NCBI GenBank assembly: GCA_018195615.1
Contig: JAGTPG010000001.1
Coordinates: 1,302,001-1,366,000, forward strand
Source: Streptomyces tuirus
GTDB taxonomy: Bacteria; Actinomycetota; Actinomycetes; Streptomycetales; Streptomycetaceae
Direction: 5' to 3'
Length of the DNA stretch: 64,000 nucleotides
Shown here one piece after another: positions 39,257 to 49,917 of the stretch; the stretch's first letter is position 1; every line of letters begins with the position of its first letter. A program made the translations under genes and the position numbers. Below the pieces are notes generated by a model. It saw only the letters and a program-made list of their open reading frames with translations, was not told where the DNA came from and did no database searches.

Positions 39257-40273
39257 ATGAGGAAGTCGGTGGGTCGGTTGAATGTCGCCATCGAGGTCCG
39301 CGGGCTGTCCCGGACCTTCCACACCACCGTCCGCCGCCCCGGTTTCCTGGGCGCTGTCCGATCACTGGTCAACCCCGAACGGGTGGCCAAGCACGCCGTC
39401 ACCGACATCAGTTTCGACGTGGCCCCGGGCGAGCTCCTCGCCCTGCTCGGCCCGAACGGCGCCGGCAAGTCCACCACCATCAAGGTGCTGACCGGCATCC
39501 TCACACCGACGTCCGGCGAGGCCCGGGTCGCGGGCGTGGTGCCCTACCAGGAGCGGGAGCGCAACGCCCGGAACGTCGGCGCGGTGTTCGGGCAGCGCAC
39601 CCAGCTGTGGTGGGATCTTCCGGTGCGCGAGTCGTTCGCGATCCTGCGGGACATCTACGAGGTGCCGAGGGCCGAACACGCCGCCCGGCTCGAGGAGTTC
39701 GACGAGATCCTGGACCTGTCGTCCTTCTGGGACACCCGGGTCCGCCATCTCTCCCTCGGCCAGCGGGTGCGCAGCGACCTGGCCGCCGCCCTGCTGCACG
39801 ACCCGCCGGTGGTGTTCCTCGACGAGCCGACCATCGGCATGGACGTGGTGGTCAAGGAGCAGGTGCGGGAGTTCCTGCGCCACCAGGTGGAGCAGCGCGG
39901 CCGTACGGTCCTGCTGACCACGCACGACATGACGGAGGTCGAGCGGCTCGCCGAGCGGGTGGTGCTGGTCAACCACGGCCGGCTGGTCCTGGACGGCACC
40001 CTCGACGAGATCCGCCGGAAGTTCGGCTCGACCTGGCAGGTGCGGGCCACACTCGCCGACCCGCACGCCGAGGTCGTGCCGCCGCCGGGGATCACGCTGC
40101 TGCGGCACACCGGCGCGCAGGTCGTCTTCGGTCCCGACGGGGCGGACGCGCCCACCGTCCACCAGGCGCTGAAGGCCGTCATCGAGCGGTTCGAGGTGAC
40201 GGACATCGCCCTGGACGAGGCGGACCTGGAAGACGTGATGCGGGCCGCGTACGTGCATGCCGGGGAGGTCTGA
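39257..40273 (+). CDS. ABC-2 type exporter, ATP-binding subunit
   Basis: About 338 residues. Walker A LLGPNGAGKSTTIKVL, signature RHLSLGQRVRSDLAAALL, Walker B VVFLDEPTIGMD and the switch His in LLTTHDMTEVERLAERV. The long N-terminal segment between IEVRGLSRTF and the Walker A (VNPERVAKHAV) and the GQRTQLWWDLP block are typical of the DUF990-linked exporter group, found next to ABC2_membrane_6 permeases. The substrate is unknown. The start is uncertain: ATG 39257 lacks a ribosome site, while TTG 39278 has GGTGGG upstream. Confidence 0.88.
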   Translation: MRKSVGRLNVAIEVRGLSRTFHTTVRRPGFLGAVRSLVNPERVAKHAVTDISFDVAPGELLALLGPNGAGKSTTIKVLTGILTPTSGEARVAGVVPYQERERNARNVGAVFGQRTQLWWDLPVRESFAILRDIYEVPRAEHAARLEEFDEILDLSSFWDTRVRHLSLGQRVRSDLAAALLHDPPVVFLDEPTIGMDVVVKEQVREFLRHQVEQRGRTVLLTTHDMTEVERLAERVVLVNHGRLVLDGTLDEIRRKFGSTWQVRATLADPHAEVVPPPGITLLRHTGAQVVFGPDGADAPTVHQALKAVIERFEVTDIALDEADLEDVMRAAYVHAGEV

Positions 40274-40274
40274 G

Positions 40275-41078
40275 GTGGCCGCGCCGTACGCCTGGCGCGC
40301 CGCCCGCGTCACCCCGCTGGGCGAGCTGAACGCCCCGCCCCGGATGACCGCCGTCGCCCTCCGGCTGGCCGTGCAGGTGGTGCTGGTCTGGTCGCTGTGG
40401 CGCGGCCTGTACGCGCACACCGGCACGACCGCGGGGCTGAGCCGCGACCAGGCCGTCACCTACGCCGTGCTGGCCGTACTGGCCTCCCGCCTCAGGGAGC
40501 TGGATCAGTACGCGGGCCGGGACACGGTGCTCCAGCACATGCACTTCGGCACGATCGTCTACTGGTACCTGCGTCCGCTGCCGCCGCAGCGCTACTACGC
40601 CCTGCGGGCCGCCGGCGAGCAGCTGTACGGGCTGGCGTGGGCGCTGACCGGGTACGTGATCTGCCTGGCTGCGGGGATCGTGGAGCCGCCCCGCTCGGCT
40701 GCGGTGGCCGGGGTGTTCTGCGTGAGCATGCTGCTGGGCCAGTGGGTCCTGTACTACGTGATGCTCGTGCTCGACCAGTTGTGCTTCTGGACCATCCGCA
40801 ACACCGCGGCCATGCTCATCCTGCTGTTCGCGCAGAACCTGCTGTCCGGGGTGTACGCGCCGCTGTGGTTCTTCCCGGACTGGTTCGTGACGATGAGCGC
40901 CTTCCTGCCCTTCCAGGCCACGCTGAGCGTGCCGTTGTCGCTGTACGTGGGGCGGATCCCGCTGTCCGACGCGGCGTTCCAGCTCTGCGTGCAGGCCGCC
41001 TGGGTGGTGGCGCTGGCGCTGTTCACCCGGCTGCTGTGGCGGCGGGCCGCCCGGCGCGTGATCTCGCAGGGAGGCTGA
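40275..41078 (+). CDS. ABC-2 exporter permease (DUF990 type), first subunit
   Basis: 267 residues, about six membrane segments. LYAHTGTTAGLSRDQAVTY, FGTIVYWYLRPLPPQRYYAL and LVLDQLCFWTIRNTAAMLIL fit the ABC2_membrane_6 family. GTG at 40275 follows the ATPase stop codon by one base, with GGGGAGG upstream, so the three genes are an operon. Confidence 0.85.
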   Translation: MAAPYAWRAARVTPLGELNAPPRMTAVALRLAVQVVLVWSLWRGLYAHTGTTAGLSRDQAVTYAVLAVLASRLRELDQYAGRDTVLQHMHFGTIVYWYLRPLPPQRYYALRAAGEQLYGLAWALTGYVICLAAGIVEPPRSAAVAGVFCVSMLLGQWVLYYVMLVLDQLCFWTIRNTAAMLILLFAQNLLSGVYAPLWFFPDWFVTMSAFLPFQATLSVPLSLYVGRIPLSDAAFQLCVQAAWVVALALFTRLLWRRAARRVISQGG

Positions 41079-41079
41079 C

Positions 41080-41886
41080 ATGTCGCTGAAGGCTCTGCGG
41101 ATCGTGTGGCGCGTGACCGCGCTCAACTTCCGCGCGCAGATGGAGTACCGCACCGAGTTCCTGCTGATGATCGCGATCGGGGCGATCTGGCAGGTGTCGG
41201 TGATCGTGTTCGCCACGGTGCTGCTGACCCGGTTCACCGGGATGGGCGGCTGGGACAGTTCCGACGTGCTGCTGATCCCGGCGACGCGGATGCTCGCCCA
41301 CGGGCTGTTCGTGCTGTTCCTGGGCCGGATGCACTGGGCCGGCCGGCAGGTCCAGGAAGGCCGGGTCGACATCTACCTGATGCGCCCCATGCCGGTCCAC
41401 CGGCAGATCCAGCTGGCGTTCTTCCCCACCAACGCCATCGGCGACCTGACGGTCGCGGCGGGCCTGATGGTGGGCGCGCTGTCCCGCAGCGACCTGGACT
41501 GGACGGCGGGCCGCGTCAGCTACCTGATCGCGGCCGTGCTCGGCGGCATGCTGCTGGAGGCGGCCCTGTTCACCGTGGTGGCGAGTGCGTCGCTGCGTTT
41601 CCCGGCCGCCGACTACTGGGGCCGCTGGCTGGAGGAACTCCTCGGCACGTTCGGCAGCTACCCGCTGAACGTCCTGCCCAAGGCGGTGGGCGGCTTCCTC
41701 ACCTTCGGACTCCCGCTGGCCTTCGTCGCGTACTTCCCGGCGGCGGTGCTGACCGGCCACGGCCACACCACCGGTGTGCCCTACTGGCTGGCGGCGGCCT
41801 CACCTCTGCTCGGGCTGCTGGCGTACCTGGGCGCCCGGCTGGTGTGGCGATGGAGTTTGCGGCACTACAGCGGCATCAACGGGTGA
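41080..41886 (+). CDS. ABC-2 exporter permease (DUF990 type), second subunit
   Basis: 268 residues, six membrane segments, same family as the gene before it. MEYRTEFLLMIAIGAIWQV, QVQEGRVDIYLMRPMPVHRQ and FGSYPLNVLPKAVGGFLTFG are conserved family blocks. The gap from the first permease is one base. The two permeases probably form a heterodimer with the ATPase. It ends 14 bases before a converging gene. Confidence 0.85.
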   Translation: MSLKALRIVWRVTALNFRAQMEYRTEFLLMIAIGAIWQVSVIVFATVLLTRFTGMGGWDSSDVLLIPATRMLAHGLFVLFLGRMHWAGRQVQEGRVDIYLMRPMPVHRQIQLAFFPTNAIGDLTVAAGLMVGALSRSDLDWTAGRVSYLIAAVLGGMLLEAALFTVVASASLRFPAADYWGRWLEELLGTFGSYPLNVLPKAVGGFLTFGLPLAFVAYFPAAVLTGHGHTTGVPYWLAAASPLLGLLAYLGARLVWRWSLRHYSGING

Positions 41887-41899
41887 CGGTCGCCCGCCG

Positions 41900-44268
41900 T
41901 CAGTCGGGAACCACGAGTGTGGCGGTCTCTCCCGGCTCGACGCCGACCGAGCGGTCGGGCAGTTCGACGTCGATCGGCGGCAGGTCGGACGGCGGCACGG
42001 CGATCTCCAGCCGTCCGCTCGTCAGGCGCAGCCGGATGCCCCAGTGGCCCTGGTAGGCGATGGAGAATCCGTACGACGACAGCTCCGGCAGGGGCACGGG
42101 GTCCAGCCACAGCGCCCCGGCGCGGGTCTCCAGGCCGGTCAGTCCCCGCTGGACCAGGTCGAGGGTGCCGGCCATGGCACCCAGGTGGATGCCCTCGCCG
42201 GTGGTGCCGCCCTGCAGGTCGGCGATGTCACCGCGCAGGGCCTCCTGGCAGAACTTCCATGCCTCGGCGCGCCGGCACCGGGCCAGGACCCAGCCGTGGA
42301 CCAGGCCGCTGAGGGTGGAGCCGTGGCTGGTGCGGGCCAGGTAGTAGTCGACGGTGCGCCGCCAGGTGTCCTCGTCCAGCCGATGACCCAACCGCTGGAA
42401 GAGATCCTGCAGTTCGGCCGGTGAGAAGAGGTAGCCCAGCATCAGCACGTCGGCCTGTTTGGAGGCCTTGTAGTGGTTGACGCTGTCGCCCTCGGCCTCC
42501 AGGATCCGGTCCAGGCGCCGGATGTCGCCGTAGCGCTCGACGTAGGCGTCCCAGTCGAGTTCGGTGAGGTCGCCGTAGCCCTCGAACTGGCTGATGATGC
42601 CGTCGTGGAAGGGGACGTGGAGGGTGCGGGAGAGGTCCTCCCAGTGGTCCTGTTCACCGTCCTCCAGGGCGGTGCGTTCGACGAGTTCCCGGCGGCGGGG
42701 TTCGGGCAGGGTGCGCAGCACCTCCAGGGTGCGGGTGAGCACCCAGGCCGCCATCACGTTGGTGTACGCGTTGTCGTCCAGGCCGGGCCGTTCGGCGCCC
42801 GGGTAGGCCTCGTGGTACTCGTCGGGGCCGATCACGCCCCGGATGCGGTGCCGCCCCAGGGACTCGTCCCAGGTGGCCGAGTCGGCCCAGAAGCGCGCGA
42901 TCTGCAGCAGCATCTCGGCGCCCTTGGTGTGCAGGAACTCCGCGTCGCCGCCGGCCTCGCAGTACTGCCACACGTTGTACGCGATCGCCGAGCCGACGTG
43001 GTGCTGGAGGTGGGTGTGGTCGGGCAGCCAGCGGCCCGAGCGGGGGTTGAGGTGCAGTTGCTGCGTCTCCTCACGTCCGTCGCTGCCGCTCTGCCACGGG
43101 TACAGCGCCCCGCGCCGTCCGATGGCCCGGGCCGCGACGCGGGCCCGGTCCAGGCGCCGGTGGCGGTAGTGCAGCAGGGCGCGGGACACCTCGGGGAAGT
43201 GCAGGTTCAGATACGGCAGGACGAAGAGCTCGTCCCAGAAGACGTGCCCGCGGTACGCCTCGCCGTGCAGTCCGCGGGCGGGCACGCCGACGTCCAGGTC
43301 GGCGGTGTGCGGGGAGAGGGTCTGGAGCACGTGGAAGAGGTGCAGGCGCAGGATGGCTCCCGCTTCCCCGGGACGTCGAGTTCGGCCCGGCGCCACAGCT
43401 GGTTCCAGGCGGTCCGGTGCGAGGCCGGCAGTTCGTCGAAGCCCGGTGCCGCGCTCACCCGTTCCACGGCTGCCGCGAGCGGGGCGCTGATCGCGCGGTC
43501 GCGTGAGGTGTGCAGGGCGACGGTCTTGTCGACGGTTGCGGTGCGGCCGGGGGCCAGCGACAGCGTGAGACGCTGAACGGCGCGCGAGGGTTCGGGCAGG
43601 TCCGCGACGGGGGCCCGGGCCGTCAGCCGGGCGGCCATGCCGATCCGGATGTCCGAGCTGCGGGTGCGGCAGCGCAGCCACACCGTGCCGGGCGCGGCGG
43701 TGCCGGTGCGCACCCGGGTCAGGTGGCGGCCGTCCAGTTCCCGGTAGCGCGGCACCCCGGCGTTGGTGACTCCCCCGTCGATCGCCGCCTCGACCTCCAG
43801 CTCGCCGGCACCGCCCTCGACGGTGAACTCGGTGCGCAGCGCCGCCAGGTGCGGGTCGGCCATGTGCACCAGCCGCAGCTGCCGCACGCTCAGCTCCCGC
43901 CCCTCCCCCAGGGCGTACCGGGTGCGGCGCTCCAGCAGCCCCGAGTCCAGGTGCAGGGTCTGGCGGTGGTCCAGGACGGGCGCCGTGTCCGGTGTGAGCC
44001 ACTCCCCGCCCGCGAGCCGGTAGCGCAGCGGCAGCCAGTCGGGAAGGTTGACCAGGTCCTCGTTCTCGACCCGGCGTCCCGCGACCTCGGAGGTGAGGCG
44101 GTTGTAGCAGCCGGCCGCGTAGGTGCCCGGGTAGTGCACGTCGTCCGCCGGGCATTCGGGCAGGGCCCCTCGGGTGGCGAAGTAGCCGTTGCCCAAGGTG
44201 CACAGCGACTCCCGCAGCCGCTCGTCCGCGGGGCGGTATCCCTCGTACTCCCAGGTCTGCTCCGTCAC
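41900..44268 (-). CDS. Glycoside hydrolase family 65 enzyme, disaccharide phosphorylase type (one frame change)
   Basis: About 789 residues. The N-terminal super-sandwich domain starts WEYEGYRPADERLRESLCTL-like and contains CTLGNGYFATRGALPE. The (alpha/alpha)6 barrel holds YRGHVFWDELFVLPYLN and the acid Glu in GVIGPDEYHEAY, followed by HYKASKQADVLMLGYLF and the phosphate-side block TSHGSTLSG. GH65 enzymes split maltose, trehalose or kojibiose with phosphate, in the cytoplasm. A missing base at the C4/G3 run near 43368 breaks the frame between the domains. GTG at 44268 has TAGGAGA upstream. It follows the stress-protein gene by nine bases. Confidence 0.9.
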
Positions 44269-44277
44269 GGCCGTCTC

Positions 44278-45170
44278 CTAGACGCGCTGTGGCACGACGG
44301 CCACGGGGCAGTCGGCGTGGTGCAGCAGCGTGTGGGCCACCCTGCCGAGCTGGAGTCCGAAGTGGCCCTGCCGGCGCCGGGCTCCGACGATCACCAGGTC
44401 GGCCGCGGCCGAGCGGTGCACCAGCACCTTGCGGGCCGGGCCCTCGACCGTCGTGCGGTGCACGCGTACGCCGGGGTGCTCGGCCATGGCGTCGCGGAGC
44501 AGCCCGTCGAGTTCGGCGCGGGCCCGCTCCTCGTGGTCCCGCTCGGGTGCCTCGGCGGGCGCGGCGGCCGGGTCGGCGGCCGGGTGTGCGGGGCGACGCC
44601 AGGCCCGGACCACGTCCAGGACGCACCCGCGGGCCTCCGCCTCACGGAAGGCGTAGCGCGCCGCTTCCGCACTGGTGTCGGGTCCTCCGGCGCCGAGCAG
44701 GATCCGGTCGTGGGTTCCGGCCAGACCGGCCTTGTCGCCGCGCACCACGATCACCGGGCAGTGCGCGCGGGCCGCGACGGCCAGCCCGACGGAGCCGAGC
44801 AGCAGTGCCTTCAGCTCCCCGCGGCCCGCGATCCCGTGACCAGGGCGGTGGCGTTGTTGCCCTCGTGCAGGAGGACGTCCGCGCCGTCGGCGAGGAGGAC
44901 GTCGGTGGACACCTTCACGTCGGGGTTGCGCCGCCCGGCGCGCTCCGCCGCGGAGGCGACGATGTGGTCGGCCATCACCTGCCCCGTGGGGCGGCCCCGG
45001 CCGAGCGACGGGACGAGGCCCTCGTACCGCTCCCAGAGGGAGCCGTGGACCAGCCGCAGCGGGAGACCGTGCCGGGCGGCCTCGTCCACCGCCCAGTCGA
45101 CCGCCGGCAGGCTGCCCTCGGATCCGTCGACACCCACGACCAGGGGCAGTTCCATCGTCATCGTTCCCAC
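44278..45170 (-). CDS. Tandem universal stress protein (one frame change)
   Basis: Two UspA domains in tandem. The first has PLVVGVDGSEGSLPAVDWAV and ends ATALVTGSRAAGELKALLLGS after correction. The second has DRILLGAGGPDTSAEAARYA and DLVIVGARRRQGHFGLQLGR then HHADCPVAVVP. The G-x2-G-x9-G(S/T) ATP motif is present in the first domain (GSRAAGELKALLLGS) and degenerate in the second. One C is missing in the run at 44817-44820. About 297 residues. Tandem Usp proteins respond to hypoxia and starvation. The GH65 gene follows on the same strand. Confidence 0.88.
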
Positions 45171-45402
45171 CGCCTCGTGTACGGGCAGGCCGCAGATCCA
45201 CTCTCACCGTCGCACCTTCGGCAGCCGGGCGCGAGGGGTGGCCGGGCCTCTGCCCGGGCCGCACGGATCACGCCACGCCCAGCGCGAGGTCAGGCGGCTG
45301 CCGGGGGTCACCGGGCCGGTGTCGTCGAGGGGCGTCGCGTACCCTCTGTGCGGTGTCGGCCGGAGTGAGCCGCGGCGCGGGTCCGGCCGGTCTGCTCCCT
45401 GG

Positions 45403-46002
45403 TCAGCCGGTCATCCGTTTCCGCCACTGCGGCCCGACCCGCTCCCACTCGCGGTCCCACTCGGCCAGCCGCCGCCGGTCCAGTCGCACGCGTGCGAGTC
45501 GTCCGGCGGCCCACACCGCGCCTCCGGCGCCGGCTCCGGCCAGGAGACCGGTGACGGCCGCCTGGAACATCGACTCCGTCGGGCTGAGCGGCGCGTCGAC
45601 CAGCTCACCGCTGCGGTCCGTCCACACCGTCACCCGGGTTCCGGCCTCGGCGGCGGGCTCGACCTCGGTCCGTCCGGTCTGCGTCGAGCCGCCCGGGGTC
45701 GTCCAGCGCACCGTGGCCCACACCGTGTCGCTGCCGGAGCCGTCGGTCGTCGCCTGCGGTGACTTCGGTGCTCGCTCGGTCAGCACGGCCGGCACGGCTT
45801 GCGCCCTCGCACGCTGCGCGGCGAGCGCCCCGTCCGCCGCCCCGGCCGCCACCAGGCCCGCGACGGCTCCGCCCAGCACGGCGAGCACGCAGGTGAGGAG
45901 CACGATCCAGGCCTCGACGCGGTCACTGCGGCGCCGGAGCGGATTGCGCCGCCACCGCCACAGCCGCACCCTGGTCGCATCCCGGCGTCGTGTCCCCGGC
46001 AT
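45403..46002 (-). CDS. Rv1733c-family membrane protein
   Basis: 199 residues with two membrane segments (WIVLLTCVLAVLGGAVAGLV near residue 33 and MFQAAVTGLLAGAGAGGAVW near 145) around an outer domain with VWATVRWTTPGGSTQTGRTE and GTRVTVWTDRSGELVDAPLS. This pattern defines the Rv1733c family, a hypoxia (DosR)-regulon protein in Mycobacterium and an OsdR-type regulon protein in Streptomyces. Position next to the tandem Usp gene agrees. Function unknown. Confidence 0.85.
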   Translation of the reverse strand: MPGTRRRDATRVRLWRWRRNPLRRRSDRVEAWIVLLTCVLAVLGGAVAGLVAAGAADGALAAQRARAQAVPAVLTERAPKSPQATTDGSGSDTVWATVRWTTPGGSTQTGRTEVEPAAEAGTRVTVWTDRSGELVDAPLSPTESMFQAAVTGLLAGAGAGGAVWAAGRLARVRLDRRRLAEWDREWERVGPQWRKRMTG

Positions 46003-46096
46003 CGCGTCTCACCCCCTCACGGGCGTGATTCCAGTGTGCGACGCCACCACCCCCAGCGCCTCTCGTGGGCCGGCCCCCTCCCTCAGCCGGCCGCAG

Positions 46097-47422
46097 TCAC
46101 TCGTGGCCTGGTCGGACCGGCTTCCGGCCACTGCCCGACCCGCGGATCGGGGTGAACAGAGCGGTCACGGCGAGCAGGACGCAGGTCGCTCCGGCGGCCA
46201 GGGCGACCGGCGCCGTGCCCTGTTCCTCCGCGGCCCAGGTGAGAACGGCCGCCCCGACGGGCGCCGCGGCGTACTGGAGGGTCCAGAAGGCGGAGGTGAC
46301 CCGGCCCAGAAGGTGCTCCGGGGTCACCTCCTGACGGAGCGACATCGAGCAGGTCCCCGCCATGCTCCCGCGCAGGCGAGGAAGGCGGCGCTCAGGGCCG
46401 CGACCACCGGCACGTCACGGGCCCACCCGAGACCGGCGAAGGCCAGTCCGCACACCGCGACCGAGCCGGTCCAGGTCGCCCCGAAGCCGAGTCGGCGGCG
46501 GATCCGTGCCACCAGCAGGGCACCGCTGATGGTGCCGAGCGCGCCGAGTGCCATGACGGTGCCGACCGTGCCGTCGTCGTGGCCGAGGTCGTGCTTGAGG
46601 TGGTAGATGACCAGGTCGTTGAGGCCGAGTGTGAGGAAGCTGAACACGAACAGCAGGGCGGTGAGCGAGCGCAGCACCGGGTGGCCGCGGAGGAAGGCGA
46701 TGCCGGTGCGCAGGTCCCGCCACAGCCCCTTGCGCTCGCCCGCCCGCTCGCCCTTCCGCTCGCCCGCCGTGCGCCTGCGCAGCCGTACGAAGAACAGGCA
46801 GGCCGCGGACACCCCGAAGCTGGCCGCGTCCACGCCCACGGCCGCGGCCGGGCCGGACCAGGCGGCGACGAGCCCCGCGCACAGCGGCCCGAGGACGCCC
46901 GCCGCGGCAGCGGTGGCGTTGAGCCGCCCGTTGGCCTCGGTGAGCCGCTCGGTGCCCACCAGACCGCGCACGACGGTGACGTAGCCGACCGCGAACAGCA
47001 TGCCGACGGCCTCGCACAGCGGCAGCACCACGTACAGCAGCCAGATCTGCGGGCCGAACAGCCACACCAGCGGGATCACCCCGTACAGGACCATGCGCAC
47101 CAGGTCGCAGCCGATGAGCAGCCGGCGCCGGTCCACCCGGTCCACCACCGCCCCGGCGAACACCGCCGCCACGACCGCCGCCGCCCCGCCGACCGCGGTC
47201 AGCAGCCCCATCCGCGCGACCGAACCCGTGGCCTGAAGGACCAGCAGGGCAGGGCGATCAGCGCGAAGGAGTCGCCGAGCACGGAGAGGGTCTGCGCGAC
47301 CCAGAAGATCCCGAAGTCCGCTGCCGCCACAGCGGACGGGTGCCGCGTAAGCCCTCGTCGGCGGTGTCCGAGGAGGTGCCCTCCCGGGGTTCGTCCGCGC
47401 GCCGCGCCGCTTCGTGCGTCAT
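46097..47422 (-). CDS. MFS transporter, MFS_3/enterobactin-exporter-like (three frame changes)
   Basis: About 442 residues, twelve predicted membrane segments. The N-terminal part reads FGIFWVAQTLSVLGDSFALI after correction, followed by GAVVDRVDRRRLLIGCDLVR (motif A) and the C-terminal QEVTPEHLLGRVTSAFWTLQ, typical of the MFS_3 group that exports drugs or siderophores. Single added bases near 47327, 47247 and 46373 restore one frame from ATG 47422 to the stop at 46097. No regulator is adjacent; it is divergent from the nucleotidyltransferase. Confidence 0.85.
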
Positions 47423-47660
47423 GCGGTCCGTGCCGTTCGCGCGGTCCGACGATCCGTCATGCCGCCTCCCCCATCTCCTGGTTCCCCGGCAACCCTAGGG
47501 GAGGAGCCGTGCCGGACCGCCGAAAAACCGAAGCCGGTGAACGAGCCGACGGGGTAACGTCCGTGTCGTGAGGTGATCTCTCCCGCCGTGTCCCGTACCG
47601 GACACCGGCAGACGCGCAGCGAACTCGTTCTCCGTGCCGTTCCACCGGGAGGGATCCACC

Positions 47661-48428
47661 ATGCGCATCGCCCTGGGCAACACCCCTGACGACACCCTCG
47701 CCGCCTTCGCCGCACGCGCGGCCGCCGACCCGGACGTCGCCGGCCTCGTTCTCAGCGGGTCCCGGGTCCACGAGGGCATGCCGACCCACCACTCCGACTA
47801 CGACCTCCACGTGATCCTCCGCGACGAGCACACCTCCGAAGTCGCCGGGCTGGACTGGTTCCGTTCCGCCCACCTCGACCTCGTGGTGATCCCGCTGGCG
47901 GAGTTCCGCACCCGCGGCATGCCCGGCCGGCCCGACCACTTCGCCCGGTACTCCTACGTCCACGCCGAGGTGCTGCTCGACCGTCTCGACGGGACCATCG
48001 CCCGGATCCTCGACGAGAAGCGGAGGCTGGGCGCCGAGGAGGCCCGGGCCGCCGTCGACGGCTGGCTCGACGCCTACGTCAACCAGACCTACCGCTCCCT
48101 GAAGAGCTACCGCGACGGCCGCCCCGCCATGGGCCACCTGGACGCCGCCGAGTCCGTCCCGTACGCCCTGGAGGTGCTGTTCGCCCTGCGCCGCCGCGTG
48201 CGGCCGTACAACAAGTACCTCCAGTGGGAGCTGGAGCGGAGTCCGCTGGGCGATCGGCGGTGGGACGCGGACCGGCTCCTGCCCGTCGTACGCCGCCTGC
48301 TCGCCGACGGAGACCCGCACACCCAGCGCGCGCTGTTCACCGGCATCGAGGAGGCGGCACGGGGCGCCGGGCACGACGAGGTCCTGGACTCCTGGGGCAC
48401 GGACCTGGACCTGCTGCGCCACCCCTGA
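47661..48428 (+). CDS. Nucleotidyltransferase-domain protein
   Basis: 255 residues. LVLSGSRVHEGMPTHHSDYDLHVIL has the G-S-x-x and D-x-D metal-binding signature of the Pol-beta-like nucleotidyltransferase fold (residues 32-58). The helical second half (DAYVNQTYRSLKSYRDGRPA, ESVPYALEVLFALRRRVRPY) resembles the helical domain of antibiotic adenylyltransferases. It could modify a small molecule or RNA. ATG at 47661 has GGGAGGG upstream; an earlier in-frame start lacks one. Confidence 0.8.
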   Translation: MRIALGNTPDDTLAAFAARAAADPDVAGLVLSGSRVHEGMPTHHSDYDLHVILRDEHTSEVAGLDWFRSAHLDLVVIPLAEFRTRGMPGRPDHFARYSYVHAEVLLDRLDGTIARILDEKRRLGAEEARAAVDGWLDAYVNQTYRSLKSYRDGRPAMGHLDAAESVPYALEVLFALRRRVRPYNKYLQWELERSPLGDRRWDADRLLPVVRRLLADGDPHTQRALFTGIEEAARGAGHDEVLDSWGTDLDLLRHP

Positions 48429-48543
48429 CGCCAGGGTGTCCCCCACTGTTTGCCCCCACCCCCTTGCGTCACACAGGCATCGACCTCGAACCTGAGCACC
48501 GTTCAGCTTTCTCCCGCTCGCCTCCCCGACCGGAGACACCCCC

Positions 48544-49861
48544 ATGAAGAGACTGATCGGCACCCTCGTGGCCACCGCCCTGGCCGTCACGGGCCTCGCC
48601 ACCACCTCGGCGACACCTGCCGCCGCCGCGGACTCCGGCTCCTTCAACGTCCTCACCTACAACGTCGCGGGCCTCCCCGAGGGCCTGAGCTCCGGCAATC
48701 CCGAGAAGAACACCCCGCTGATCTCCCCGCGCCTCGGGGCGTACGACATCGTCAACGTGCAGGAGGACTTCAACTACCACGCCGCCCTGTACGCGGGCGA
48801 CGACCACGCCCACCGCACCGCGACCAGCGGCGGCGTCCCCTTCGGGACGGGCTCAACACCCTCTCGGACCATCCTTTCGAGGACTTCCAGCGGGTGAAGT
48901 GGAACAACTGCACCGGCACCAACTGCCTCACCCCCAAGGGCTTCTCGCTGGCGCGGGTACGGCTCGCCGAGGGCGTCTTCGTGGACCTCTACAACGTGCA
49001 CACCAACGCGGACGCCACGGACGACGCGCTCGCCGCCCGCAGGGCCAACATCGAGCAGCTCTCCGACTTCATCCAGGCGAACTCCGCGGGCAACGCTGTG
49101 ATCGTCATGGGCGACACCAACACGAGGTACACGCGCACCGGCGACAACATCCGCACGCTCCTGAGCGAGAACGGCCTGACCGACGCCTGGGTCCAGCGGG
49201 TGAAGGGCGGGACACCCCCGGCCCAGGGCAGTGACCCGCTCGTCTGCCCCACGACGGCACCCACCGACGACTGCGAGGTCGTGGACAAGATCCTCTACCG
49301 CGGGAGCAAGCTGCTGAGCCTGAACGCGACGCGCTACCACAACGCGTGGTCGTCCTTCCTGGACCCGTCCGGCGGCAACCTGTCCGACCACTTCCCGCAC
49401 ACCGTCGACTTCTCCTACACGCTCAACTCCGCCCTGCGGGCGAGCGACTTCTTCGGCGGCCCGCACGGCACGGCCTTCAACGACGCGGACGACCTGCCGG
49501 CGACCCCCGCTCCCCGCACCCTCACGCTGCGCGGCGGCGCCCGACTGGACGCGGTGTCCCTCACCCACGACGGCGGTACGGCCCTCACCCACGGCGGCAC
49601 CGGCGGCACGGCGACGTCCCTGACGCTGTCTTCGGGGAGCACCTGACCTCGGTGAAGCTGACGCAGGGCCAGAAGGACGGCCGCACCCGCCTGTTCTCGG
49701 CGGCGTTCACGACCGACGAGGGGCGCACACTGTCCGCCGGTACGGCCACGTCCGACACCAGGACCTTCACGGCCCCCGCCGGCTGGCAGATCGCCGGGTT
49801 CACGGGCCGCGCGGGCGACGAGATCGACAAGCTGGGGGTGGTTTACGCACCGATCCGCTGA
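48544..49861 (+). CDS. Secreted endonuclease/exonuclease/phosphatase-fold enzyme with jacalin-like tail (two frame changes)
   Basis: A signal peptide (MKRLIGTLVATALAVTGLA, cleavage near TPAAAA) is followed by an EEP metal-hydrolase domain: FNVLTYNVAGLPEGL, IVNVQEDFNYHAALY, VIVMGDTNTRY and LSDHFPHTVDFSYTL hold the Asn, Glu, Asp-x-Asn and Asp-His catalytic residues. This fold includes DNases, sphingomyelinases and inositol phosphatases. The last 130 residues (TLRGGARLDAVSLTHDGG, WQIAGFTGRAGDEIDKLGV) look like a jacalin-type lectin domain. Single G insertions near 48845 and 49638 restore about 438 residues. The role is extracellular. Confidence 0.85.
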
Positions 49862-49917
49862 CGCCCGTACTACGCTCTTTCCCTCTCAAACGCGCTGATG
49901 GAATCGGGGGACGGGCG

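Noticed and set aside
46579..47571. A 330-codon plus-strand open frame
   Set aside because: It lies opposite the MFS transporter and is explained as its shadow.
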